Shown: positions 46,382-55,006, numbered from the stretch's first letter. The stretch: DNA of 57,883 nt from Nostocoides japonicum T1-X7 (GCF_001046855.1 NZ_HF570958.1:1538199-1596081), one strand, 5' to 3'. Notes: generated from the letters alone by a model not told the origin. Numbers and translations: made by a program.

Positions 46382-47038
46382 GTGACCGTCCGCCTCGTCC
46401 TCGCCTCCGCCTCGCCGTCACGTCGCGAGCTGCTCCACCGGGCGGGCGTCGAGCCGACCGTCCATGTGAGCGACGTCGACGAGGACGCGATCCTCGAGCG
46501 GGCCGTCGCGGCATACGGACCCCTGGAACCCGCCGACGTGGCCCTCACCCTCGCCCGGGCGAAGGCGGAGGACGTCACCGCTCAGCTCGCCGGGCTGTCC
46601 GAGGCCACCGCCGACGCGATCGTGCTCGGCTGCGACTCGGTGCTCGAGCTCGACGGCCAGGCTCTCGGGAAGCCGGGCACGGCCGAGCGGGCGACCGAAC
46701 GCTGGCGGGCGATGCGCGGACGGACGGGCATCCTGCATACCGGCCATTGGGTCGTCGACGACCGCGAACCGGATGCGGGCGGAACGGGCGGGACCCTCGG
46801 CGCGACGGCCTCGACACCCATCCGGTTCGCCGAGGTGACCGACGAGGAGATCGCCGCGTACGTCGCCTCCGGGGAGCCCCTCGGGGTCGCCGGCGCCTTC
46901 ACGCTCGAGGGCCGCGCCGCGCCGTACATCGAGGGCATCGAGGGCGATCCGAGCAACGTCATGGGACTGTCGCTGCCGCTCCTACGCCTCCTGCTCGCCG
47001 AGCTCGACATCCCCTGGCCGGACGTCCTCGCGACCTGA
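46382..47038 (+). CDS. maf: Maf family nucleotide pyrophosphatase
   Basis: 218 residues. House-cleaning dTTP/UTP or m7GTP pyrophosphatase. Motifs: RLVLASASPSRRELLHRAG, ALTLARAKAEDV, IVLGCDSVLELDGQALGKPG (catalytic Asp in GCDSV), AMRGRTGILHTGHWVV, GAFTLEGRAAPYIEGIEGDP and NVMGLSLPLL. GTG 46382 matches the family start and the -10 box. Near accD5/accE as in other Actinobacteria, though three genes intervene. Only 10 bp to the convergent ABC permease. Confidence 0.93.
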   Translation: MTVRLVLASASPSRRELLHRAGVEPTVHVSDVDEDAILERAVAAYGPLEPADVALTLARAKAEDVTAQLAGLSEATADAIVLGCDSVLELDGQALGKPGTAERATERWRAMRGRTGILHTGHWVVDDREPDAGGTGGTLGATASTPIRFAEVTDEEIAAYVASGEPLGVAGAFTLEGRAAPYIEGIEGDPSNVMGLSLPLLRLLLAELDIPWPDVLAT

Positions 47039-47048
47039 CGCCCGGGCG

Positions 47049-47840
47049 CTAGACGGTCCGCTGGTAGGAGCGGATCGCGCGCACCGCCCAGAGGAAGGCG
47101 AGGGCGGCCAGGACGGCGAGACCGCCGGCATGCCACCACGCCGCGTCCGGGTAGGAGCCGGTGAGCCCGCCGCGCCCGAGCTCGACCGCCCAGGACATCG
47201 GGTTCCATCGCGCGACGGTGCCGACCCAGCCCGACATGAGCGAGGCCGGCATCATCGTCGTCGACAGGAACGTCGCGGGCAGCACGACGAGCTGCGACAG
47301 GCTGATGAGCGCGATCTGGCTCCGCGTCGTCAGCGCCACCGCGCTCGAGCAGCAGCAGAAGATCGCGGCGAGCAGCGTCGCCACGGCGATGCTCGCGGCG
47401 ATCCCGGTGGGCCCGCCCGGGTACCGCGCGCCCGCGAGCCAGCCGATGCCGAGGACGACGACCGACTGGGCCAGGTTGATGATCAGCTGCTGCGCCAGCT
47501 GACCGGAGATGATCGCCGAGCGCGAGACGGGCGAGGTGAGGTACTGGTCCATGACGCCGGAGCCGATGTCGTCGATGAAGCCCGTCCCCGCCCAGGCGCC
47601 GGAGTACAGCACCGTCATCATGAGGATGCCGGGCACGAGGTATGCGACGTAGCTCGACGATCCGAACGCCGGCAGTGCGCCGACCGCGCTGAAGACGTGG
47701 CCGAACAGCACGATCCAGATGACGGGCTGGACGAGGGACATGACCGGTCCCCACGCCTGTCGCATGACGACGATGAGCCAGCGGCGCAACACCTGACTGG
47801 TCTGGGTGAACCATCCTGAACGCGCGGCGACGATCGTCAT
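47049..47840 (-). CDS. ABC-2 type exporter permease (DrrB-like)
   Basis: 263 residues, six helices (MSLVQPVIWIVLFGHVFSAV, VPGILMMTVLYSGAWAG, IAASIAVATLLAAIFCCCSS, LVVLPATFLSTTMMP, AGGLAVLAALAFLWAVRAI). SMQ-type motif DIGSGVMDQYLTSPVSRSA is the ABC-2 coupling region. ATG 47840 overlaps the ATPase stop (ATGA). DrrAB-type pairs export drugs, antibiotics or lipids. Substrate unknown. Confidence 0.9.
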   Translation of the reverse strand: MTIVAARSGWFTQTSQVLRRWLIVVMRQAWGPVMSLVQPVIWIVLFGHVFSAVGALPAFGSSSYVAYLVPGILMMTVLYSGAWAGTGFIDDIGSGVMDQYLTSPVSRSAIISGQLAQQLIINLAQSVVVLGIGWLAGARYPGGPTGIAASIAVATLLAAIFCCCSSAVALTTRSQIALISLSQLVVLPATFLSTTMMPASLMSGWVGTVARWNPMSWAVELGRGGLTGSYPDAAWWHAGGLAVLAALAFLWAVRAIRSYQRTV

Positions 47841-48931
47841 GCTGCCGTTCCCTTCTCGCTGTTCCGGCTCGTGGGGTCCGCCGGTCCCGTCGCAGGGGCG
47901 ACCTGGGCGCCGGCGAAGGTGTGTCCGACGAAGTGCAGGTACACGTCGTCGAGGGTCGGATGGGAGGCCGCCACCTGTCCGTAGCGGACTCCCGCCGCGT
48001 CGAGCGCCGAGATGACGGCACCGACCGCCGTCGACGCGTTGTCGGTGCGGGCGGCGAGGACGCCGTCGACCCCGGACGTCTCGACGACGACGTCGCGCAG
48101 GCCGGGCAGCGGCCCGACGGCGGCGCGGACGACGACGGGGTCGGGCTCGATGAGCGTCACCCGCAGCGAGTCGCCGTGTAGCGCCGCCTTGAGCTCGGCG
48201 GGTGTGCCCCGGGCGACGACTCGGCCACGGGTGACGAGCGCGAGCCGGTCGCTCAGCCGGTCCGCCTCCTCCATGTAGTGCGTCGTCAGGACGACGGTGA
48301 GGGCGGACTGGCTCGACAGCCGCCGGATCTCGGCCCACATCGCCGCCCGCGCCTCCGGGTCGAGGCCGGTCGTCGGCTCGTCGAGGAACAGGACGCTGGG
48401 CCGGTGCACGAGCGCCGCGGCGACGTCGAGCCGGCGGCGCATGCCCCCGGAGAAGGTTCTCACGGGACGGCGCGCCGCGTCGCCGAGCCCGAACTCCTCG
48501 AGGAGGACCCGGGCCCGCATGCGGGCGGCGGCGGGTCCGACACCGCGGAGCCGGCCGGCGATCTCGAGGTTCTCGACGGCGGTGAGGAGCGGGTCGGTGC
48601 TCGTGCCCTGCGAGACGTAGCCGATGGCTGCGCGGACGGCGTCGGCGGCGCGTCCGACGTCGTGCCCGCCCACGGTGGCCGTGCCATCCGTCGGGCGCGA
48701 GAGGGTCGTGAGGATCCGGATGGTCGTCGACTTGCCGGCGCCGTTGGGCCCGAGCACGCCGAACACGCAGCCGGTCGGCACGGTGAGGCTCAGGCCGTCG
48801 AGGGCCCGGACGGCGGGCCGGCGGCCGCGGCCGGGGTAGGTCTTGACGAGGTTGCGGGCCGTGATGGCCGGGGCGGCCGTGCCGGTCGGGTGCGCCGGGT
48901 GGGCCGGGTGGGCTGGGTGGTTTTCGGGCAT
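47837..48931 (-). CDS. ABC exporter ATP-binding protein (DrrA-like)
   Basis: 364 residues. Walker A GVLGPNGAGKSTTIRIL, Q-loop YVSQGTSTDP, signature TFSGGMRRRLDVAAAL, Walker B PSVLFLDEPTTGLD, switch His TTHYMEE. The C-terminal 100 residues are the extra domain of DrrA-type ATPases. The N-terminus has a HPAHPAHPAHP stretch from a 9-bp DNA repeat. Pairs with the downstream permease; 66 bp after the membrane protein gene of the PadR operon. Confidence 0.92.
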   Translation of the reverse strand: MPENHPAHPAHPAHPTGTAAPAITARNLVKTYPGRGRRPAVRALDGLSLTVPTGCVFGVLGPNGAGKSTTIRILTTLSRPTDGTATVGGHDVGRAADAVRAAIGYVSQGTSTDPLLTAVENLEIAGRLRGVGPAAARMRARVLLEEFGLGDAARRPVRTFSGGMRRRLDVAAALVHRPSVLFLDEPTTGLDPEARAAMWAEIRRLSSQSALTVVLTTHYMEEADRLSDRLALVTRGRVVARGTPAELKAALHGDSLRVTLIEPDPVVVRAAVGPLPGLRDVVVETSGVDGVLAARTDNASTAVGAVISALDAAGVRYGQVAASHPTLDDVYLHFVGHTFAGAQVAPATGPADPTSRNSEKGTAA

Positions 48932-48997
48932 GGCGAAGCGTCCTCTCGCTTCCGAAGTGTCTGGGTGGGTGGGTGGCTGGCAGCCCAGCCGGACGGC

Positions 48998-49936
48998 TCA
49001 GCCGCCGGGTGGTCGGGGCCGGAAGAGCATGCGGGCGAGGACGAGCATCGTCGCGGCGAGGCCTCCGACGACGGCGAGCAGCCCCCACCACCAGCCGACG
49101 GTGAGCCCGAGCGCGACGATGACGCCCAAGGCCACGAGCCAGATGACGACGGTGTAGATGCCGAAGCGGGCCGCGGCCTCGGGATCCTCCTCGAACCGGT
49201 TGGGCGACAGCTGTTCCGCCGCAGAGCGGGTCCACGCCTTGTGGCGGTTGGTCTGGGTCGCGCCGAGCCAGGCGAAGACCGCCACGGCGACGACCGCCAA
49301 GAGGGCCGCCGCGATGACCAGAGCGGTGTCGTCCGGGTATGCGGCGAAGGCGCCGGCGAGCGCGAGCGCCGCCAGGGCGACCCCGGTGGCGGCTCCGAAG
49401 CCGGCGGCGCGCTGCCGGGGCAGCGGGTGGTTGTGCGTCGTCTCCTGCAGGAGCGCGTCGGCCGTCAGCATGCCAAGCGGCACGGCGACGAGAGCGGCGA
49501 GACCGAGTAGGCCCGCCACCCCGATGGAGACGAGGGAGGTCACGCCGAGCCCGAAGAGGGCGAGAGCGACGGCCGCGACGACGCCGAACAGCACGGTGCG
49601 CAGCACGAAGGCCGGCCGCGGTCGCACACGGTGCTGCGCGAAGGCCGTTGCGTCGAAACGCGGCTCGGGTCGGCGGCCACCCGGCTCCGACCCCTGCGCC
49701 GCTGCCTCGCCGGCCGTCGCACCCGCCGCGTCCGGCCCTCCGAGGAGCTCGCGCACGTCGCCCAGCTCGTCGATGGCCCGGCGGGCGGCCTCCGCGGGTG
49801 TCGCTCCTGACGCCTCGAGCTCGTCGACCCGGGCAAGGAGGTTCGCGCGGATCTCCTCCTTGAGGTCCTGGGTCTGCGGGTCGAGCTCGACGCCCGCGAA
49901 CGCCTCGTCGAGAAGGCGGTGGATCTCGGTGCTCAT
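48998..49936 (-). CDS. Membrane protein with N-terminal permease-prefix-like domain
   Basis: 312 residues. Residues 1-70 form a helical domain (LKEEIRANLLARVDELEASG, AARRAIDELGDVRELLG) of the kind placed before ABC permeases or beside PadR regulators; then six helices in pairs (FGVVAAVALALFGLGV, VAGLLGLAALVAVPLG, GAATGVALAALALAGAF, ALLAVVAVAVFAWLG, YTVVIWLVALGVIVALG, LLAVVGGLAATMLVLA). ATGA overlap with padR. It resembles DUF1700/DUF1707-like partners of PadR genes, probably a sensor or accessory part of the exporter. Function inferred. Confidence 0.78.
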   Translation of the reverse strand: MSTEIHRLLDEAFAGVELDPQTQDLKEEIRANLLARVDELEASGATPAEAARRAIDELGDVRELLGGPDAAGATAGEAAAQGSEPGGRRPEPRFDATAFAQHRVRPRPAFVLRTVLFGVVAAVALALFGLGVTSLVSIGVAGLLGLAALVAVPLGMLTADALLQETTHNHPLPRQRAAGFGAATGVALAALALAGAFAAYPDDTALVIAAALLAVVAVAVFAWLGATQTNRHKAWTRSAAEQLSPNRFEEDPEAAARFGIYTVVIWLVALGVIVALGLTVGWWWGLLAVVGGLAATMLVLARMLFRPRPPGG

Positions 49937-50301
49937 CGGTCGGCGCCTCTCTCGGACGTCTCGGTCAGGTTCAGGAGGGAGTCGATGACCCGGCGGGTCG
50001 CGACCCAGGTGGCCACGTTGGAGCGGTACACCGCGCGACCGGCATCGGTGATCCGGTAGTACTTGCGGCGCCCGCCCTGCGTCTCGTCACCCCAGTACGC
50101 CTCGACGAGCCCGTCCTTCTCGAGGCGGCGGTAGGTCGCGTAGAGGGTGGCCTCCTTGATCTCGTGGGCACCGCCCGTCGCGTCCCGGATCGTCTTGAAG
50201 ATCTCGAAGCCGTACCGGTCCCCGCCACGGAGCACACCGAGCACGATCGTGTCGGTGTGCCCGCGGAGCAGGTCCGCCGCGAGAGCCTCTTGCTGTGCCA
50301 C
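49933..50301 (-). CDS. PadR family transcriptional regulator
   Basis: 122 residues. Winged-helix PadR: LRGHTDTIVLGVLRGGDRYG, HEIKEATLYATYRRLEKDG, YWGDETQGGRRKYYRITDAG, then a C-terminal dimerisation helix. GTG 50301. The promoter (TATAGT at 50309-50314) is seven bases from the start, so the mRNA is leaderless, and a dyad overlaps it, suggesting autoregulation of padR - membrane protein - ABC ATPase - permease. Typically such regulators respond to compounds that the exporter removes. Confidence 0.93.
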   Translation of the reverse strand: MAQQEALAADLLRGHTDTIVLGVLRGGDRYGFEIFKTIRDATGGAHEIKEATLYATYRRLEKDGLVEAYWGDETQGGRRKYYRITDAGRAVYRSNVATWVATRRVIDSLLNLTETSERGADR

Positions 50302-50303
50302 GC

Positions 50304-50330
50304 CATGTACTATATCAGATCAAGTACTTG
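50304..50330 (-). promoter_or_regulatory. PadR operon promoter and operator
   Basis: On the minus strand: TATAGT (-10, 50314-50309), within an AT-rich dyad AAGTACTTGAT ... ATATAGTACAT (GTAC half-sites 3-base centre CTG). The only such AT-rich site in the area. Confidence 0.65.
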
Positions 50331-50336
50331 GTGACA

Positions 50337-50373
50337 CCACGTCCGCCCGATCTGTCGGGTCGGGCGGACGTGG
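50337..50373 (-). terminator. Terminator hairpin of the acyl-CoA dehydrogenase/carboxylase operon
   Basis: Perfect 14-bp stem CCACGTCCGCCCGA / TCGGGCGGACGTGG with a 9-base loop, 26 bp after the carboxylase stop. Confidence 0.65.
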
Positions 50374-50398
50374 GAGGGGCGGGTCCGGGCAGGGCGGC

Positions 50399-52024
50399 TC
50401 AGACGGGCGGGATGTCGCGGCGCTTCGTCGCGAAGTGGCGTTCGCGTCCGGCGGCGTACCGGAGGCGGCGCAGCAGCTCGTCGCGCAGGGCATCGGCCTC
50501 GACGACCTGGTCGACGACGAGGTCGGCTGCGAGGCGCTCGAGGTCGACGTCTGCGACGTACTCGGCCCGCCGCGCCGCGATGTAGGCGTCGCGCGCCTCG
50601 ACCCCGGACGCCGCCTCGACCTCGGCGATCTTGTTGGCATACACCGCGTTGACCGCCGCCTCGGGGCCCATGACGGCGATCCGCGCCGTCGGGAGGGCGA
50701 TCGTCGCGTCGGGCATGAACCCCGGACCGCCCATCGCATACAGGCCCGCGCCGTAGGCCTTCCGCACGATGACGCAGACCTGCGGCACGGTCGCGGCGGC
50801 GACGGCCGACACCATCTTCGCGCCGTGCCGGATGATGCCGCCGCGCTCGACCTCCGAGCCGATCATGAACCCCGGCACGTCGGCGAGATAGACGAGCGGG
50901 ATGGAGTAGGCGTCGCACATCCAGATGAAGCGGGCCGCCTTGTCGGCACTGTCGCTGAAGAGCACACCGCCCTTGACGGCCGAGTTGTTCGCGACGACGC
51001 CGACGGTCTCGCCCTCGAGCCGCCCGAACCCGACGACGAGCTCGGCGGCGAACAGCGGCTTGATCTCGAAGAACGAGTCGTCGTCGACGAGCCCGTCGAT
51101 GACCTCGTGGATGTCGAACGGCTGGCTCTCCCGCTCCGGGACGGTATGCCGCGTCAACGGCGCGGACGGCAGCTCCGGCGCGTAGGACGGCAATCCCGAA
51201 CGCCACGACTGCGGCACGTAGGAGAAGTAGAGACGCGCGAGCTCGATCGCCTCCGTGTCGTCGGTGGCGAGCAGGTCGCCGACCCCGGAGACCGTGCAGT
51301 GCATCCGTGCACCGCCCATCTCCTCGAGCGAGACGCGCTCTCCGACGACCATCTCGGCCATGCGGGGCGACCCGAGGTACATCGAGGCGTTGCCCTCGAC
51401 CATGATGACGATGTCGCAGAACGAGGGGATGTAGGCGCCGCCGGCCGCCGACGGGCCGAACAGACAGCAGATCTGCGGCACCTTGCCCGACAGGGCGACC
51501 TGGTTGTGGAAGATGTGACCGGCACCCCGGCGGCCCGGGAACATCTCGACCTGGTCGGTGATCCGGGCGCCGGCCGAGTCGATGAACCAGAACACCGGAA
51601 GCTCTTCTCGCAGAGCGGTTTCCGTCGCTCGAACGATCTTCTCGACGGTCCGCGCCCCCCAGGACCCCGCCTTGACCGTCGGGTCGTTGGCGATGACGAT
51701 GACGGGCCGTCCGTCGACGGTCCCGTGACCCGTGACGACGCCGTCGGCCGGCAGGCCCGCCGCCCGCGCGTTCGCGAAGCGGCCGTCCTCGACGAAGCTC
51801 CCCTCGTCGAGGAGCAGCGCGATGCGGTCGCGGACGTAGAGCTTGTGCTGGCTCGCGAGCTTCGCGGCCGCCTTCTCCGGGGGGGTCTGCGAGGCGAGGT
51901 AGGCCGTCGCGAGACGTTCCCGGAGCTCGGTGACACCCGCGTCGGCCCCCGCATCGGTCCCGGTGGCGAAGGGCGCGGAGGAGGAGTCGGTGGGCGACGG
52001 CATACCGACCACTGTGTCAGGCAT
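50399..52024 (-). CDS. Acyl-CoA carboxylase beta subunit (methylcrotonyl/propionyl type)
   Basis: 541 residues. Carboxyltransferase motifs: [96 protein letters not shown]. The GRRGAGHIFHNQ block and operon with an acyl-CoA dehydrogenase under a MerR regulator resemble the AccD1/AccD2-type carboxylases of leucine or odd-chain acyl-CoA breakdown. The alpha (biotin) subunit is not in the window. GTG/ATG 52024, 10 bp after the dehydrogenase. Exact acyl-CoA is inferred. Confidence 0.9.
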   Translation of the reverse strand: MPDTVVGMPSPTDSSSAPFATGTDAGADAGVTELRERLATAYLASQTPPEKAAAKLASQHKLYVRDRIALLLDEGSFVEDGRFANARAAGLPADGVVTGHGTVDGRPVIVIANDPTVKAGSWGARTVEKIVRATETALREELPVFWFIDSAGARITDQVEMFPGRRGAGHIFHNQVALSGKVPQICCLFGPSAAGGAYIPSFCDIVIMVEGNASMYLGSPRMAEMVVGERVSLEEMGGARMHCTVSGVGDLLATDDTEAIELARLYFSYVPQSWRSGLPSYAPELPSAPLTRHTVPERESQPFDIHEVIDGLVDDDSFFEIKPLFAAELVVGFGRLEGETVGVVANNSAVKGGVLFSDSADKAARFIWMCDAYSIPLVYLADVPGFMIGSEVERGGIIRHGAKMVSAVAAATVPQVCVIVRKAYGAGLYAMGGPGFMPDATIALPTARIAVMGPEAAVNAVYANKIAEVEAASGVEARDAYIAARRAEYVADVDLERLAADLVVDQVVEADALRDELLRRLRYAAGRERHFATKRRDIPPV

Positions 52025-52034
52025 CGCCGGGGCC

Positions 52035-53210
52035 TCAGGCGGTGGGCAGGCCGAGGTGGCGGCCGATGACCATCCGCTGGACCTCGCTCGTCCCCTCCCC
52101 GATCTCGAGGATCTTGGCGTCGCGGTGGAAGCGGGCCACGGGGTACTCCTCCATGAAGCCGTTGCCGCCGAACACCTGCGTCGCGATGCGGGTCGCCGCG
52201 TTCGCCGCCTCGGTCGAGTAGACCTTCGCGACGGCGGCGGCCTGCTTGACCTCCGCGACCGAGCGCCGCCCGGCCTCCTGCTCGTCCTTGAGCCACGCCG
52301 CCTTGTAGGTCAGGGCCCGGGCCGCCTCGGCCATGACGGCGAGGTCGGCGATCGGGAATGCGACGCCCTGGTTGGCCCCGATCGGCTTGCCGAACGCGGT
52401 GCGCGTCTTCGCATACGCCGTCGTCTCCTCGAGCATCCGCTGGATGCATCCGACGGCGAGGGCGGAGATGGCGATCCGGCCGTCGTCGAGGGTCTTGAGG
52501 AACTGCCGGAAGCCCTGGCCCTCCTCCCCGAGGAGGTTCGCGGCCGGGACGCGGCAGCCGCTGAAGGTGAGTCCGTGGGTGTCGCTCACCCACCAGCCGA
52601 GCTTGTCGTATGCCGGCTCGACGGTGAACCCCTCGGTGCCGGACGGCACGAGGATGGCGCTGATCCGGGCGGACCCGTCGTCGTTGGTCCCGGTGCGGGC
52701 GGTGACGGTGACGACCGAGGTGACCGGGGTGCCGGAGTTGGTGATGAACGCCTTGGCGCCGTCGATGACCCACTCCTCGCCGTCGAGCCGTGCCCTCGTC
52801 CGCGAGGCTCCGGCGTCCGACCCGGCGTCGGGCTCGGTGAGGCCGAACCCGGCGAGGGCACGACCGGCGACGAGATCGGGCAGCCAGCGGTCCTTCTGCT
52901 CCGGCGAGCCGTAGGTGAGGATCGGGTTGATGCCCAGGCCGACCCCGGCGGACAGGGTGATGCCGACGGACTGGTCGACGCGGCCGAGCTCCTCGATGGC
53001 GACGCACAGGCTCGTGAAGTCGCCGCCCGCACCGCCGAACTCCTCGGGCACGACGAGGCCGAAGAGCCCGAGATCGCCCATCGTGGGCACGAGGTCGACC
53101 GGGAAGTGGTGGTCGCGCGTCCACTGCGCGATGTGCGGCTCGACCTCCGCCTCGGCGAAGTCGCGCACGACGCGGCGGAAGTCCTCGTGCTCCTTGCTCA
53201 GCTCGAACAT
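52035..53210 (-). CDS. Acyl-CoA dehydrogenase
   Basis: 391 residues. Motifs: EEFGGAGGDFTSLCVAIEEL, AGFGLTEPDAGSD, FITNSGTPVTSVVTVTA, KLGWWVSDTHGLTFSGCRVP, TRTAFGKPIGANQGVAFPIA, GGNGFMEEYPVAR, IGEGTSEVQRMVIGR. Full-length FAD enzyme; oxidises a short or branched acyl-CoA. ATG 53210, divergent from the merR gene across a MerR-type operator; first gene of the two-gene operon. Could be isovaleryl-, isobutyryl- or other acyl-CoA specific. Confidence 0.92.
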   Translation of the reverse strand: MFELSKEHEDFRRVVRDFAEAEVEPHIAQWTRDHHFPVDLVPTMGDLGLFGLVVPEEFGGAGGDFTSLCVAIEELGRVDQSVGITLSAGVGLGINPILTYGSPEQKDRWLPDLVAGRALAGFGLTEPDAGSDAGASRTRARLDGEEWVIDGAKAFITNSGTPVTSVVTVTARTGTNDDGSARISAILVPSGTEGFTVEPAYDKLGWWVSDTHGLTFSGCRVPAANLLGEEGQGFRQFLKTLDDGRIAISALAVGCIQRMLEETTAYAKTRTAFGKPIGANQGVAFPIADLAVMAEAARALTYKAAWLKDEQEAGRRSVAEVKQAAAVAKVYSTEAANAATRIATQVFGGNGFMEEYPVARFHRDAKILEIGEGTSEVQRMVIGRHLGLPTA

Positions 53211-53256
53211 CGGCGGTCTGGCTCCTCAGGGGTCGGGACGACAGCAGGATCTCTGC

Positions 53257-53285
53257 TTGACGTTTACGTAAAGGTAAAGCATGAT
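53257..53285 (+). promoter_or_regulatory. MerR operator overlapping the merR promoter
   Basis: Near-palindrome 53257-53278 with a perfect TTTACGTAAA core inside TTGACGTTTACGTAAAGGTA. It also supplies the -35 TTGACG; 17 bases on is -10 CATGAT (53280-53285), seven bases before ATG 53293. An operator between -35 and -10 is the MerR layout; the core resembles sites reported for LiuR-type regulators. Confidence 0.7.
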
Positions 53286-53292
53286 CGGTCGC

Positions 53293-53688
53293 ATGACAAG
53301 TGCGCCGGTCGACGACGCGACGTGGACGATCGCCGAGATCGCCGACGAGTTCGGCGTCACCCACCGGACGGTGCGGCACTACGAGGAGCTCGGGCTCATC
53401 TCCCCCGAGCGGCGAGGCACGTCGCGGATCTATCACCGCCGCGACCGGACCCGGCTCGCGCTCATCCTCCGCGGCAAGCGGCTCGGGTTCCCCCTCGAGG
53501 AGATCCGCACGATCATCGACCTCTACGACACCCCGCGGGGCAAGGCGAGCCAGCTGCGCTACGTCCTCGCCCAGATCGACGAGCGGCGCGCGGACCTCGA
53601 GCAGCGGCGCCGCGACCTCGAGGACGCACTCGTCGAGCTCGACGCCTTCGAGACTCGCTGCCGCGCCGACCTCGACCGCCTCCCCTGA
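53293..53688 (+). CDS. MerR family regulator (LiuR-like)
   Basis: 131 residues. N-terminal MerR helix-turn-helix: WTIAEIADEFGVTHRTVRHY, EELGLISPERRGTSRIYHRR, then LALILRGKRLGFPLEEIRTI and a coiled coil (QIDERRADLEQRRRDLEDAL). No metal-binding Cys. Start ATG 53293 rather than 53281, because the -10 CATGAT covers 53280-53285, giving a leaderless mRNA. Divergent from the acyl-CoA dehydrogenase/carboxylase operon, which it presumably controls in response to an acyl-CoA. Confidence 0.9.
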   Translation: MTSAPVDDATWTIAEIADEFGVTHRTVRHYEELGLISPERRGTSRIYHRRDRTRLALILRGKRLGFPLEEIRTIIDLYDTPRGKASQLRYVLAQIDERRADLEQRRRDLEDALVELDAFETRCRADLDRLP

Positions 53689-53783
53689 CCTCCCGAGCTC
53701 CCGGTCCCCCGCTCTCCCCGACCCGGACTCGCTCTATCGGCTCTCCTGACTGATCCGTGGGTCAGTTTCGCCCGGGCGAGCGT

Positions 53784-53872
53784 CGCTTTATCGGGTCACC
53801 CCGGAACACTGAGCTTCACCCGACAACGAATGTCGGGTGAAGCTCAGCCTTGTCGGGTGACCCGATAAAGCG
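53784..53872. repeat. Nested palindromic element (complete P1/P2 unit), 89 bp
   Basis: Outer 18-bp arms CGCTTTATCGGGTCACCC (53784-53801) and complement (53855-53872); inner 17-bp arms CTGAGCTTCACCCGACA (53809-53825) and complement (53831-53847); loop ACGAA. Convergent gap merR/pfkB. The most complete copy of the family. Confidence 0.92.
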
Positions 53873-53917
53873 AGCAGGCGGCGGGTCGGTGGCCGGAGCG
53901 TCCCACGCTGGCACGTC

Positions 53918-53976
53918 GGGTGAGCGGGCGAGGTCAGGTGAGCGGGCGAGGTCAGGTGAGCGGGCGAGGTCAGGTG
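53918..53976. repeat. 18-bp tandem repeat overlapping the pfkB 3' end
   Basis: Unit GTGAGCGGGCGAGGTCAG, three full copies plus partials. The pfkB stop codon (53970-53972) lies inside the last copy. Confidence 0.85.
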
Positions 53977-54902
53977 AGCGCGGCGAGGAAGTCGTCGATC
54001 TCAGGGGCGGTCGGTGCGCTCGCCGGTCCCCGTCGGGTCACCTTGACCGCGGCCGCCGCATTGGCCCGGCGGCAGGCCTGGGCCCAGTCCATTCCGGCGG
54101 CGCGGCAGGCGACGAGGACACCGGTGTGGCAGTCCCCCGCGCCGTTGGTGTCGACAGGCTCCTGGGGGAACCCCGGGACGTATGCCGTGCGCCCCCCGAG
54201 TCGAACGGCGCATCCCCTCGCGCCGTCCCGCACGATGGCGACGGCGCTCTCCGGGAGCAGTGCCGAGAGCTGGGCGGGAGCCTCCTGGAACGCCTCCACT
54301 CCGGTGACCGCCGCGGCCTCCTCGGCATTGCTCGTCCACACCGTCGTCCGGGCCAGCACGTGGGCGCGCAGCTCCTCCGGCAAGGCACTGAACGCGGCCC
54401 CCGGGTCGAGGACCACCTCCACGCCGGGGGCGAGCCCGTCGAGGAAGGCGAGGAGCGGGTCGCATACGGGCGGCAGCAGCGAGTAGCCGCTGAGGCACAC
54501 GAGATCCCCCGGCTCCGGGTGGCTCGAACCGAAGGTCTGCGTCGTGACGCAGCGCTCGGCACCCATCGTCGTGACGAAGGTCCGCTCCGCCGACTCCTCG
54601 AGGAGGACGACGCAGACGCCGGTGTCGAGGTCGCGCAACCGAGGGCTCGACAGCGTGACCCCCTCCGCGACGAGAGCGTCTCGGACGAGGTCGCCGTTCG
54701 GGCCGGTGCCGTGGGCTCCGGCATGGACGCAGGTGGCGCCCGATCGCGCGGCGGCGAGGAGGATGTTGACGGCTCCCCCGGCATACCGTCGCGCGCTCGT
54801 CGCCATGACATTCTGTCCGCGGCGCGGCAGGCCGGGCACCTCCAGGACCTCGTCGACCAGAGCCTGTGCGGTGTGGATGACCCGCCGCCGGGGTCCGCTC
54901 AT
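53970..54902 (-). CDS. PfkB family carbohydrate kinase
   Basis: 310 residues, ribokinase-like. Visible: RRYAGGAVNILLAAARSGA at the substrate lid, DTGVCVVLLEESAERTF, WTSNAEEAAAVTG, and the PfkB-2 signature DTNGAGDCHTGVLVA with the catalytic Asp. Substrate (ribose, fructose, nucleoside or other sugar) cannot be read from the sequence. ATG 54902 has no clear Shine-Dalgarno. Divergent from the G6PD-like gene; the two may share a sugar-phosphate context. Confidence 0.86.
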   Translation of the reverse strand: MSGPRRRVIHTAQALVDEVLEVPGLPRRGQNVMATSARRYAGGAVNILLAAARSGATCVHAGAHGTGPNGDLVRDALVAEGVTLSSPRLRDLDTGVCVVLLEESAERTFVTTMGAERCVTTQTFGSSHPEPGDLVCLSGYSLLPPVCDPLLAFLDGLAPGVEVVLDPGAAFSALPEELRAHVLARTTVWTSNAEEAAAVTGVEAFQEAPAQLSALLPESAVAIVRDGARGCAVRLGGRTAYVPGFPQEPVDTNGAGDCHTGVLVACRAAGMDWAQACRRANAAAAVKVTRRGPASAPTAPEIDDFLAALT

Positions 54903-54947
54903 GAGGAGCAAGTATGCCGGTCCCCACCCTCCGTGGGGTGAGACGAG

Positions 54948-55006
54948 GCACGTGCAGGGTTGTCGTCGTCCCCCGGCCGATCCGACGACATCTTCTCGGC
55001 ACGTGC
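54948..55006. repeat. Diverged 59-bp element, inverted relative to 10.8 kb
   Basis: Read on the minus strand it starts GCACGTGCCGAG and keeps GATGTC-TCG, CGGCC, GGGAC and ACAAC positions of the 10844 copies, again exactly 59 bp. A partial copy, sharing the same GCACGTGC end, continues to about 55062. Divergent gap pfkB/G6PD-like. Confidence 0.8.
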
